Part shown: in pieces, positions 54,175 to 64,000 of the stretch
Layout of the letters: every line of letters begins with the position of its first letter
Numbering within the stretch: the first letter of the stretch is position 1
From: Artemisia argyi
Lineage: Eukaryota; Streptophyta; Magnoliopsida; Asterales; Asteraceae
Length of the DNA: 64,000 nucleotides
NCBI GenBank assembly: GCA_030686995.1
Contig: CM060693.1
Coordinates: forward strand, 122,439,228-122,503,227
Reading direction: 5' to 3'
Notes under the pieces: model-generated
Seen by the model: only the letters and a program-made list of their open reading frames with translations
What the model was told of the DNA's origin: nothing
Databases searched by the model: none
Translations under genes and position numbers: made by a program

Positions 54175-56648
54175 TTACCCATGACCTTAAGTCTAGCTAC
54201 AAGACTCGTAAAATAAAGAAAAACGCTTCTTGGGAGGCAACCCACGTTTTGTGTGATTTTTATTGTTTGATTGTTATTTGTTTCCGTATGTATGCTTTAT
54301 TTTTATTGTTGGTAGATCATGTTTCAAAACTAAAATTGTGAAAATGCTTTATTTTGTCGTTTAACTTTGTCTTAACTTCATACAAAGGTATTTCGCAAGA
54401 GATAAGTGTAAGGGGAAACCCCAAATATGTTTTTAAGAACCAAAATTGATCATGATTCTCCACAATATTAAATGGACATGTGTATTAGTATTTGTTAGAG
54501 TCAAATGCTTGTATCGAGTCATAATGATGTTTTGCAGGATTTTCCAGGAAGTAGGACATAAGTTTTTCCAGAAATTTTCCAGAAACTTAACGTAAAGATT
54601 TCTGCAGGTCACTTCTGACGACGTCATGAGTTAACTCCTAACGGCGTCATGTGTAAAATTCTGGAAATTTTGTTAGTTTTGTTTTTCTAACGGAGTCTTA
54701 AAGTTTTTGTTAATTTTTTAGTTTTATAAACTCCAGGAAATCTGCAAACATTCATTCCACAAGCATTATATCTTAATTTGTTTTCTAGGACGTGTTAGTA
54801 TATATAGATTGCCGCTGATTTTACGCGAGGTTGCCTTGTTTGTTTTCTCAGGTTTAACAGGTTATATATGACAAGAAGATGATTTATATTTCTGGAAGGG
54901 AAGCTTTGATTGTTCATTTTCTTGGAGGAAGATCTAACCTTGTTACCGCACTATCCACACTGAATGAATCAGGGGAGTATTTGCTTTCATTCTTTTACCT
55001 GTTTTACTTTTACATTCTTTAATTGAACATTGGGGACAATGTTTATCCTAAGTGTAAGGGGAGGGTAAATGATGATACCTTATAGGATACACTTTCACTT
55101 GAGTTTGTTTGTTTGATGGTAGATGTGTAATAAAACTATGAGAAATACTTGTTAGTGTAATTTTAGCGCCAAATTAAAAAAAATTTAGAACATTTAGGAG
55201 TGAAACTTTAGCCTTAGCAAGCGTCTCCTGGATAGGAGTCGTATGACTAGCACAAAACCGTACTATTCAGAAAAATTTTCCACCCAAACATATGAGGTTC
55301 GCCTTTAGATTTGATAGGAAAAGCATTCACTATTAGTGCGTATGAGTGTACCGGTAGCATTTAGATTCTAGAACTTGCGTTAGTGATGCATCCCGAGACC
55401 GCTAGTGAGACTACATTCGTGTAGTAGGATTTACTACATGATAAGAGGCATTAGGATCACCATTGTGTTTAAACCGGTATCATAATTACTTGACCATTTA
55501 AGTCATATTACTTGGCTAGTTAAGTCAATTAATTTTTCCCACACCTTAGCGTTGTACTCATTTTTAGTACATGAAACCCCTAGTACACCCCTCCGAGCCT
55601 ATCTTTTCGTTTATAACTTTAAGCATCTTACTTAAAGGAAGAATTTGTTACAACCCACTTAAATGTACACCCAAATCGCCTTAGCCTTCCGTGTATGCAC
55701 TCATCTTTAGTGCATTATTGTTACATGTTTAAACCCTTAGTTAATTATCTAATTGATTACATGGTTGCTAAGTCGAGTCATATCCTTGTACATATTGTTT
55801 TGGGACGATTGGGACTCATGGGTAAAGTACTTATGTTATGGAGTAATGGGGAAGAACATCATATTATTACCCCCATATGTGCGTCAATTTAAAAAGTACT
55901 CCAGGTGTTTTGATTATCTTAATTCGAGTCATTAGAGTAGTTTATTGTAAAGTATGTAAAAATTCAAGTGTAAGGGGAATGTTCATTCCCTATGATGTAT
56001 TATTTTGGATGGTAGGGTAAAAGTGTATGCAAAAAAAAAAAAAAAAAAAAAAAAATCCAAAAAAAAAATAGAAAAAAGAGAAAAGAGAAAAAAAAAAAAC
56101 ATACGGACTACCATCCCTTTTTATTCTATGTTTGTTTTAAGTTTTTGTTATTTTTCATTTATTAGCTTAAGTCGAGTCTAGTCTTGGCTTAGCAACGCCA
56201 TATTGCACATGTAATTAACCAGATTATTAACTCGCCACCAGTAAAGATTGCCTTTATCCAACAAAACCGTGTATTCCATATCCCTACACCTAACGTTATA
56301 ACCCTTTAAAAGACCTCTTTGATAGTTTATCTTAGGTGCTTACGCCAAGTGGTGGAGGTTTGATCCTTTCCCAAGCCTATGGTAATCTATTTTGCTATGA
56401 TAGGTAGTGAGAGATGTTTTCCATTTCCATTTATGATATATACTTTATTACACCCGAGAGATGTGAGTATCTAAACATTATTTGTAAGGTGCTAGTGTAT
56501 GACCTCCGTGCTTGTCTTTGGTCTTTAGTGGAACAATTATTTGTTGTAATTACTTTTATATTAGTGTTAAATGACCCCTAACTTGTATTTTGATTAGAAT
56601 AAAAGCGCATTTGCTTGAGGACAAGCAAATCTCAAGTGTAAGGGTATT
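54175..56648 (+). other. Element F 3' noncoding region
   Basis: It is homologous to the 3' interiors of B, C and D. It has TGACGACGTCA at 54616-54626, the GAACATTG hairpin with loop GGGA (55025-55043) and AGTGTAAGGGG (55051-55061), a poly-A run (about 56031-56055), and a final ATTTGCTTG/CAAGCAAAT hairpin (56609-56630) with AGTGTAAGGG (56635-56644). No gene is supported. Confidence 0.7.
56609..56648 (+). promoter_or_regulatory. Hairpin and polypurine tract of element F
   Basis: A 9-bp stem with loop AGGA, then AGTGTAAGGG and TATT, abuts the 3' LTR at 56649. Confidence 0.75.
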
Positions 56649-58068
56649 TGATAAGGCAAAAAATGAGCCGTTTTTAGGGGGTCATTTAAGCCCGGATTTG
56701 AATTTATTTGATCAAATATTGCCCTAAATCGTTCCTTTTGTCATTTTAGGTACTTTTGGAGTGAATTCTGGAAAAGGAAGCATTTTGGACGTTTTTAGAG
56801 CATAAAAGTGAAGAAAACGGCAAAGTCTTAATTTTCCTTGCTGGGAACAGTACCTGACGGCGTCAAGAGTCCTTATGTGATGGCGTCAAGAGTGAACAAG
56901 AGGTGGAAGTGGTGACGATCCAGAGAAATTGTGACGGCGTCAAGCTTGGCCGTCATGGTTCAAGATATGGTGACGGCCTGGAACTCAATTACACATGACG
57001 GCGTCAAACTTGGATCTAGGCAATCCGATCTCATTATGGGCGGTGAGTTGACGGCGTCAGACATTCCTTCTTGACGCCATGACCCTGTAAAATCTATATA
57101 TAGTTTTGCAATTTTCATTCATAAAATATAACTTTAGAGGGGGTAACTTTGGAGAAACCCTAGCACGAATTTTACTGTTCTTTCAAGGGTTTTTACCCTT
57201 TGAAACATTTCATGTTCAATTGAGATAAGTATCCTTTCAATTCATTCAATATGTCTATGTGTTGTTTGAATATATCTTACGCTTGTCTTGAATTTAACAT
57301 GCTAGGCCAGATCTCTTGTGTGTTTGCTTAGATGTAGTAAAACCTAGATGTTGATTATGGGTTGATTGTTTGTTTATAGTCGTTACAGATGAATGATTTC
57401 GATGTTAGGCTTAAGAAAACTAGCAGACTTCCATAGGTAACATGCTTGAACGTCTTAAGAAACATGAACCAATGCGTACTAGGTTATTATAGTTGTATTT
57501 AATGCATGAGCGAATTCTAATGATCCCATGTTAGTATCTTCTTGCAGGCTCGACATAGGAATGAAGTAGGAGCTTATAGAGTTGGGGAAGTATGTATGCC
57601 ACCCCACGAATGGTATTAAGGAATATAACCCGTCATCCATGCAATTGTAACAAATTATCAACCTGTTAAAGATATCTAGGGAGTAATGAAACCTAAGTAA
57701 ACACAATTCTCCCCATTATTTTTCACACCACTAGTTTAATTAGCTTTATTTTCATTTCTGTTATTTTATTTTGATTGCATCTTAGTTATTGGGTTAGTTG
57801 ACTAGCAACTAATTCCGCCCACTCTTCCAAAAACCCGAGATTTTAATTGCTTTATAAAAATATAAAAACACAAAAAGAATCATCCCTCACCTTTAGATCT
57901 AGTTTTTAGGCTTTCTAATCCTAGCGACACTATTCCTGAGTTGAACGATCAATCCCCCGGTACTTGTCACTATACTATACTACAACGATCAGGTACACTG
58001 CCTGGTGGGGGTTGTAAGCTTCTGGAGATTCCTCGAGAGGTAAAGCCTGGTGCGATTCCCACGTATCA
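56649..58068 (+). repeat. 3' LTR of element F
   Basis: It has the same length as the 5' LTR. The palindrome cluster is at about 56854-57083 and CTATATATAG at 57094-57103. GCTAT follows. Confidence 0.93.
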
Positions 58069-58698
58069 GCTATGGTCAACACTAACTGGACTATCTTTTT
58101 GGCTATGATCAACAGAAACAGGACTCCCTTTGTGGCTATGGTTAACACTAACCGGACTATCTGTTTGGCTCTGCTCAACACTAACAGGACTATCTGTTTG
58201 CATATGATCAACATGTGTATCTATGATCAGCAAGGGTTCAATTTCTAGCACCTCACTAGATTCTACCAAAGTATTGACTTTCAAAGGTGGTTGTCTAACT
58301 TCACTTAAACCCTCTACCACAGGCTTTTTAACTATGCTTTCTAAGAACAATTTTTTTGAGCAATATGGCACAATAGTAAGGGCTGCATTCTTCTTTGTTG
58401 CATCCACCTGAGAAATAACAGTCCTAATTGATTTTGGTGACATATCATCAACATCTAAACTTGTCTTACTGTTTTCAACATAAACTTCTATCATCTTATG
58501 TTCTTCAACAACATCTTTCAATATTTCTAAATTCGCAGCCTCACTTAATCTATACAAACCATCGTCTAAATTACTACCAGGCTTAACAAAGTAATAGTAA
58601 TTTTTTTGACCTAGGTCGTAACCTAATTCATACATAAGAACATCCAACTCTTCAACTGACACACTATCAACGTCAACCAAATCAACTAAACTTTCCAT
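58069..58698 (-). pseudogene. Mutator-like transposase, 5' segment
   Basis: From the Met at 58698 the first 75 residues (MESLVDLVDVDS to MIEVYVE) look like the PB1-like N-terminal domain common in plant MULE proteins. A Ser/Val-rich linker and four 11-residue repeats follow. The frame runs into the element F insertion and resumes in frame at 50285. With the other segment this gives the plant MULE order: PB1-like, DNA-binding, catalytic. Introns upstream of the catalytic part are not evident. Confidence 0.8.
58074..58215 (-). repeat. 33-bp coding minisatellite in the MULE gene, right part
   Basis: Four 11-residue units (SPVSV core) on the minus strand adjoin the element F target duplication. 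Confidence 0.85.
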
Positions 58699-59114
58699 AC
58701 CTCCATCGTATATTCTACCAGGCCAGTATTTAAAAACACCATGTGATGAACCCTCATGCTAAACATATTAGATCTACCACCTGAAACATATCAACAGACC
58801 AAAGTACATTATCAAACCTTAATAACAAATTGAAATATACCCCAATTACAAATTCTAACGATTGTAGCAACAAAACGTACCGTATTTTTTCTTAGCTGAG
58901 TTGCAAAGAATGTTATCATCAACTCGATAACCTAGATCTCTTCTTACTTTCCATAGAGTAAAATCCATGTTTTAAAATTACCAAAAATTTAACAATAACA
59001 TGCAATGAGGGTTTGTCAATTGTGATAATTATTGTAACGAAAGTTTTGGGACGAATAAAAGAGGCCGTGTATGTGTTTATGGGGCGGGAAGAGGGATATG
59101 ACATGTGGAAGTAA
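58699..59114. other. Upstream region of the MULE gene
   Basis: I see no gene here. It would hold the promoter and leader of the minus-strand transposase; no clear TATA box could be fixed. Confidence 0.35.
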
Positions 59115-59344
59115 TACGGAGTTGCTATTCATGATATTACATAATAAAGGTATTGCCCTTGTGCTAAAAACAAAATGTAACGGCAGAAAACGTCGTTAAC
59201 CGACGAAAAACGGGTCAAAAGACGCAATCAGCCTCAAAAAACTTGAGGAGGGATGCACGGAGACTTTGTTCAAAAGTTAAGGTGCATGGCGATGTTTCGT
59301 GGAAAGTTTAGGGACCAACGATGTAGTTTTGTCTAAATAATAAC
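59115..59344 (-). repeat. Candidate MULE terminal repeat
   Basis: The text resembles plant MULE termini I recall (TTGGTCCCTAAACTTTCC and AACGGCAGAAAACG-like strings). It contains small inverted repeats (CGTCG/CGACG, CCTCAA/TTGAGG) and lies about 420-650 bp before the transposase start. The opposite terminus is not in the window, so this cannot be confirmed. Confidence 0.35.
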
Positions 59345-59932
59345 TTCATATCGTGACGCAACACACGCTGTTAAAATTAACCTTGTTTTACTCAATTTAC
59401 TAGTGTTATAACTTCTGATTGTAAATTTTCTTAGAAAAATATGTAATCTCCTTAACCATTTACAATATGTTTATGTACATTTCTTTTACTTTCCTACTCA
59501 ACTATTTTACTCAATTTAGTGGTATCTTTTTTGCTTATTTTATTTCGTGTTTATACATGATCATTAGATTTCGGTTCATGGTTGATGGAATGGTGTGTGT
59601 TTTTAGTTTCCCGAGATAAAAAGTCGACTTTATGTGGGGATATAACTAAAAGATTTTTTTGTACTTTTATTCTTTCCTAATGTGTTCTTTTTTACTTTCC
59701 CGGTGTACTTTTGCACGTGGATAAATGTAAGTTGAGTAGCCGCCAGATGAGTAATTGTGGAAGTTAATGTGGGCCCCGGCATATGGGCACGTGGCGCGTT
59801 TTGGGTGGAGCTGCAGAGTTGAGTAGTCGCGCATGACCATTTTGGAGATTGAGTAAAAACTTGACCATGACATGGACCTCAAAAAAGATTTTGGCTTATT
59901 ATTGTACTTAGCCCTTCTAAAAAATACTCTCC
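59345..59932. other. Unassigned A+T-rich DNA
   Basis: I see no supported gene, repeat or structure. Confidence 0.4.
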
Positions 59933-60373
59933 ATGAGCAATAATTCCGGCAACACCACTCCCACGTTTACATCTTCCGCTCGAAATATGCTAGGGAAGAA
60001 TGAAACACTGGGAAGTCAAGGTAGGCTTGTACCCAAGATAGCTCTCCAGGAGCACGGCAACGAGCACTACCACCAGCCACCGCCAAATATGAACGAGAAA
60101 GCTCATCAAAAGAAGGCGCTAGGAAAAAGGCCCAAGGGTACGCAAACGTGCTCAAATTCTGAAGAGGTCTGGCAACACTCTGAGTCAAGTACGTCCAATG
60201 GGAAGAAGGGTTAAAAAAGCAAAAGGAAAGCTCAGCGATCGCAAAACATGTCTGAAAGTTCCGATCAAAAGAGCAGGCGTCCAAGGGCACCAAGAGGACG
60301 ATATCCAAAAGGCAAAACAATATCCGGGGGATCGGGAGAAGGGGTGTTTAGCAGACCGAGGAACAACGAATAG
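59933..60373 (+). pseudogene. Basic Ser-rich frame, possibly a Tat gag N-terminus
   Basis: A frame of 147 codons has one internal TAA (about 60212) and ends at TAG 60371. It is rich in Lys, Arg and Ser, with SNSEEVWQHSESSTSNGKKG and RAPRGRYPKGKT. Its style resembles the element G gag start (SSSDSEEKWRKRRKR), hence the suggestion; there is no diagnostic domain. Confidence 0.3.
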
Positions 60374-60519
60374 ATTGCACCCTTATACCCACAGGGAAAG
60401 CAATTTGTTAATACAAATAATGTCAAAAACGTGTTATGTAAAGTTACGGTTAATAATTTTTTAATCGAGGAAACTCATTTCTTCTATGTAGCTACTACAA
60501 CGTCACTTCAGGTATGAAC

Positions 60520-60577
60520 AAACTTTAGACCATCATTAGTTAAGTGATCAAAACTTTATACCGTCATTAGTTGAGTC
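60520..60577 (+). repeat. Two tandem ~29-bp repeats
   Basis: AAACTTTAGACCATCATTAG and AAACTTTATACCGTCATTAG start near 60520 and 60551, each followed by TTRAGT. Confidence 0.65.
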
Positions 60578-60649
60578 TTCACCAGATAAGTTTTCATCAC
60601 GTGAGGATAAAAATGGGAGCGTCTGTCGGGACTGTCCTTCAAAGTGGTC

Positions 60650-60721
60650 GGCGGTCCCTTAGTAATAAAGGATCATCGCCTAATTAAGGGACCGCCAGCT
60701 CCTTCCTGTCGTGTATAAATA
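60650..60721 (+). promoter_or_regulatory. 12-bp inverted repeat followed by a TATA box
   Basis: GGCGGTCCCTTA (60650-60661) and TAAGGGACCGCC (60685-60696) pair perfectly. TATAAATA follows at 60714-60721. The nearby TGTCGGGACTGTCC at 60624 could start a short LTR, but no end or partner was found. Confidence 0.55.
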
Positions 60722-61149
60722 GTGAACTGTACCTTTTCAGAAACAAGAGTCTTCCACACACAAAAACTTTCTGTTTTATTTTTATTTCTTCTTTGATCAC
60801 TATAACATGTCGGTATATGTTTATAAGTGATTTCCTCTTTCGCAAGGTGCAAGAGAAGAACTCTCGACGTAGATGAAGATTCGAGATGTTATATGAGTCC
60901 ACATACAAACGTAACAAGTGTTGCGGTTCTAGTTTTCCCTCTATTTCATTCTTGTAAATTTTGTAAATACTTCCGACTTGTGTGTGAGTCAAGGATGGAG
61001 TTATGTGTGTGAACTTGGAAGAAGATGAAGATCCAAGAAGTCTTGTAACTAGATTAGTTCATGTATTTTTTGTGAGGAGAGTGGTGTCCTAGTGTATAGG
61101 TTAGGACTTAGTTGAGTCGTTGTGTGAATGCTTGGATCGGGTGATGATC

Positions 61150-64000
61150 TGTCACAACTCGTAATTTCCGGTCATTTTCTAAACCTCGACAATTTACTAT
61201 TCACAAGTTACTATTCATCATTTACTATTCATCGATCACTATTCATTGTTTTCGAGGTCAATTTGATATTTTGAGAAGCGTTCAGGAATTTTACTATTCA
61301 CTTGACACTATTCATTTCCGAGAGAAAACCACTATTCACGTGCATTACTCATGTCATCGTAAACCTAGTTTACGGGTATTCAAAAATTCGCGTAACCGTA
61401 TTGGTTCAGGAGCGAATTCATGCATTATCATTGGGACATTTCATACAGACTAGAAATAGTCTGCATATCATCTTTATGGCACTTGCATACTATTCCACTC
61501 GTAGGGTATTCAAATTATATTTTTAATATAATTAACGAATTACGTATGTTTATTTTTAAATAAACACTATTACGCGAACTATAAATGTGACTAACACGTC
61601 CAACACTCCCGATTATGATTCCAATATATTTTTATATTCATTTTTATAATATAAAAATTATAATATTAATTTACCCGGTATTTTGGATATTTATTTCAAT
61701 TATTAACTTAAGTTTACTAAAATTTCGACGGTTTTCGTAGAAATTAAACTATAATTATCTAAACACCCTATAATTTTACCCAACCTATTTTTATAATTTT
61801 TATAACCTTAGTATGACCCGGTTAACTCCGTTAAAATTTATTTTTAGTTAACCCGGTACCCGGTACACTTTAAAATTACAAAATAACACATAATAACACA
61901 AATACACCAAAAGTCTTCCATATCCTTTCCCCCCCTTGACTTTGCCGCCCCCCCCCCCCCCCCATACCCCTTTTCTTACAAAACCACTAACATACTCTTA
62001 TACATAAATGCATTACACTAACTCTATATATATTAATTATTTTATCAATAATTCATATACCATATCTTACTTCTTTTATTTCATTTCATTTCTACAACTC
62101 AAAAGAAAAAGTTTTCTTCCCTCTTTTGCTCTCTACAACCCACGGCCACAAGGAAGAAACAAGGAGCAAGAACCAAAATTTTTCTTAAAGATCTAGTGTT
62201 ATATTAGTTTAGTTAAGTATTTCTTACAAGGTTTTGAAATATAAACTCAAGAATACTAAGGTTTTATCATCTAATCACACCACATCTCAAAGTAAGTTTA
62301 CAAAACTCATTTCATAATTTTTACAAATTTATTACCATGTTTATATATTTTTCTTGCTAGATCTCATGCATATATTGGCTTATACCACTCCATTTTTGTA
62401 TATATTTAACTTTCAAGCCCTAGAAATGATTTTTGGTTAGATCCTTGTTAGATCTACTTGGTTTTGATGATTAGGAACCCATGACACCCTAAGAAGGTGT
62501 ATGGTAGGATTAGATTAGTTTTGTGGTGATTGAAAGTGGTTTGAATGAAGATGGAACTAGATTAGAACCCTAGAAATGGTTTTTGAAACATTTGAAATAC
62601 CTACTGTCCCTATTTTCATTTCGTGGGAAAATCAGTGGTTGATGGCTAATTTTTGACCAAAGATTTAGAAAATACTTTTAAAAACGAAACTTTAGGCGAA
62701 AGAACGGATTAAAACGAGCTTATAACGAAGGAGATATGATTTTTGCAAATTTAATGACGAAAACTATTTTTGTAAAAACTGCTTGCTGTTTGGCAGATTT
62801 CGATGGGTAAAAAGAGACATTAAACGTAACCTAGAGGAGCCGAGTTATCGAAAATATACTAGTATATACAAAAACGAATCCGTGGACATAGAGAACAAGG
62901 AAAATGAACCTATAACGACCAAGTTATACCCGTTTTAACATCGTCAAAACTATATATATATATATAGTCACAAATAAAAATAATAACGTACGTACTAAAT
63001 GGTATATTTTCTAGAAACGTTACTAAGGACTATATTCTTAACAAATGAATACGTATGACCCAAGGGAATATTTATACGACTTAACGACGCTATTTTAAGG
63101 TTTTCAATACGAGGATTATAACGCTAACATTTTCATACGAGATAATACGACAAGTTATATACTTCTATATAAGGACTTATTTTCCCTAAGTATGGAAACT
63201 ATTTTACTATGACGATAACTAGTATTTCTAAATTACGAGTGGTATAGGTATCATGTGCATGTGCATTCATTACATTACGGCTTGATCTTAATTAGATCGC
63301 GATTATTCATTTAGGTTGCGGCTAGTGTTCGCGCCTCATTGTCCCGACTACTTTTACGTCATTGTACCATCGTTGTACCATCTTTGTACTATCACTCCAG
63401 GTGAGTTCTCACAGCCCCGTTTTTAGTACTTATTTGATTTTAAATCCCACGGGGGAGAATACATTGCACAATTATTATTTTTGTACATGCCCAAGTATTA
63501 AATTCCATACATTGCTTAAGTTGTTAGTACTATCACTTCAAGTCCCCTTTATTATCATGGACCGTTAATTTTATTGCCAAGCGAGAGTGAGTGGATAGAT
63601 CTATCGAGGGTGACTCCTCCATTCGTGTTTGGGTTGCTCCATAAGGAAAACGAATGCATTTCATGTCTGAATATTTAGAGTGCCTGATAAACACTCCTTT
63701 GGGGCCACTTTTAGTACGTCGAGCTTCGGTGCCATGAGCTTAAGAGACAATGTAGCTTTTTGACATTTTAGTACTTTACTTTATACTTGTGGCTTATTGT
63801 ACATACGATTTAACTTATAAACCTATGATTATTCACCAACTTTATGTTGACCGTTTTTCGCAATGTATTTCTCAGGTTATTAAGGTAGCTCATGTGCATA
63901 CATTTGGACCTTCATGGAGTCGCGGAGTCGACGCGTCTCACCATATTTTCTGCACTTATGAAACGTTTGATCTTGTTGAACTTATTTTAACTATATTGGC
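61150..64000 (+). repeat. LTR-like sequence starting TGTCACAACTCG, runs off the window
   Basis: TGTCACAACYCG is a start I associate with LTRs of plant chromovirus-type Gypsy elements. About 2.85 kb follows without a convincing gene, with a C run (about 61930-61964), a TA repeat (about 62950-62968) and a small GTACCATC repeat near 63364-63390. The other end is outside the window and the preceding polypurine tract is weak, so the call is tentative. Confidence 0.45.
61196..61340 (+). repeat. ACTATTCA array with 14-bp period
   Basis: ACTATTCA begins at 61196, 61210, 61224 and 61238 (exact 14-bp steps), then at 61293 and 61307 (again 14), and at 61331. Confidence 0.8.

Larger units (their letters stand above)
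50291..58068 (+). mobile_element. Non-autonomous Athila-type element F with gag-protease
   Basis: Two 1420-bp LTRs (50291-51710 and 56649-58068) are flanked by GCTAT (50286-50290 and 58069-58073). A primer site, a gag-protease gene, an out-of-frame integrase tail, a noncoding 3' region and a polypurine tract follow in order. Reverse transcriptase, RNase H and the integrase core are missing. LTR divergence is higher than in C (about four mismatches in the first 75 bp), so it is older. It splits a transposase gene within a 33-bp repeat. Confidence 0.93.

Noticed and set aside
59667..59882. 71-codon minus-strand frame
   Set aside because: No domain, no promoter context and no second copy in the window.
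60827..61012. Small plus-strand frame downstream of the 60714 TATA box
   Set aside because: Sixty-one codons without any recognisable feature; not enough to call a gene.

Overview
The window looks like nuclear DNA of a flowering plant, built almost entirely of nested transposable elements. I lean towards Asteraceae because the copia coiled-coil protein and the C-terminal gag block resemble predicted proteins I remember from that family; this is recollection, not a search. Supporting the plant call are plant-type LTR retrotransposons (Athila, Tat and copia lineages), a Mutator-like transposase, GT-AG introns and A+T-rich intergenic DNA. I see no ordinary host gene, no tRNA or rRNA gene and no CRISPR array.

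Layout. 1-4940: 3' part of an Athila-like element H, with an open gag-pol frame (3-4070) and a repeat-rich 3' region. 4941-8500: its probable 3' LTR. 8507-12171: a second, diverged copy of that LTR sequence. 12183-39703: a nest. Base element B (minus strand, shrunken Athila-type gag, left end lost) carries copia-like element I (12564-15736), element D (plus strand, 18766-23418) and element C (minus strand, 23904-38336). C carries copia element E (28637-36388), whose two LTRs look identical. I, D, C and E each have a 5-bp target-site duplication (CAGTC, GTTAC, GAAGC, TCCTG), so insertion order can be read directly. 39704-48650: Tat-lineage element G, decayed, with an antisense spliced extra gene and an intact 3' LTR. 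48651-about 59340: a broken Mutator-like transposase gene (minus strand), split by Athila-type element F (50291-58068, duplication GCTAT). 59345-61149: unassigned DNA with a gag-like remnant and a hairpin beside a TATA box. 61150-64000: start of a long LTR-like sequence that runs off the window.

How the parts relate. Elements B, C, D and F are one family: about 1.4-kb LTRs starting TGAT and ending ATCA, an Asp-tRNA-type primer site (seen in B, C and F), and arrays of the palindrome TGACGNCGTCA upstream of a CTATATATAG box. None encodes reverse transcriptase; F keeps gag, protease and an integrase tail, B and C keep a reduced gag with a different C-terminus, and D has almost nothing. They presumably depended on proteins supplied by an autonomous relative. 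E is likewise pol-less but has an intact 1231-residue coiled-coil protein and a very recent insertion.

The most unusual signals are structural. (1) A hairpin with a GGA-type loop followed by AGTGTRRGGG recurs upstream of the 3' LTR in H, D, F and C, and in part in B. (2) A palindrome in the two diverged LTR copies keeps its pairing through paired base changes. (3) The E LTRs contain a second internal polypurine tract and LTR start, 72 bp inside the LTR. (4) Short-motif arrays fill the leaders of both copia elements.
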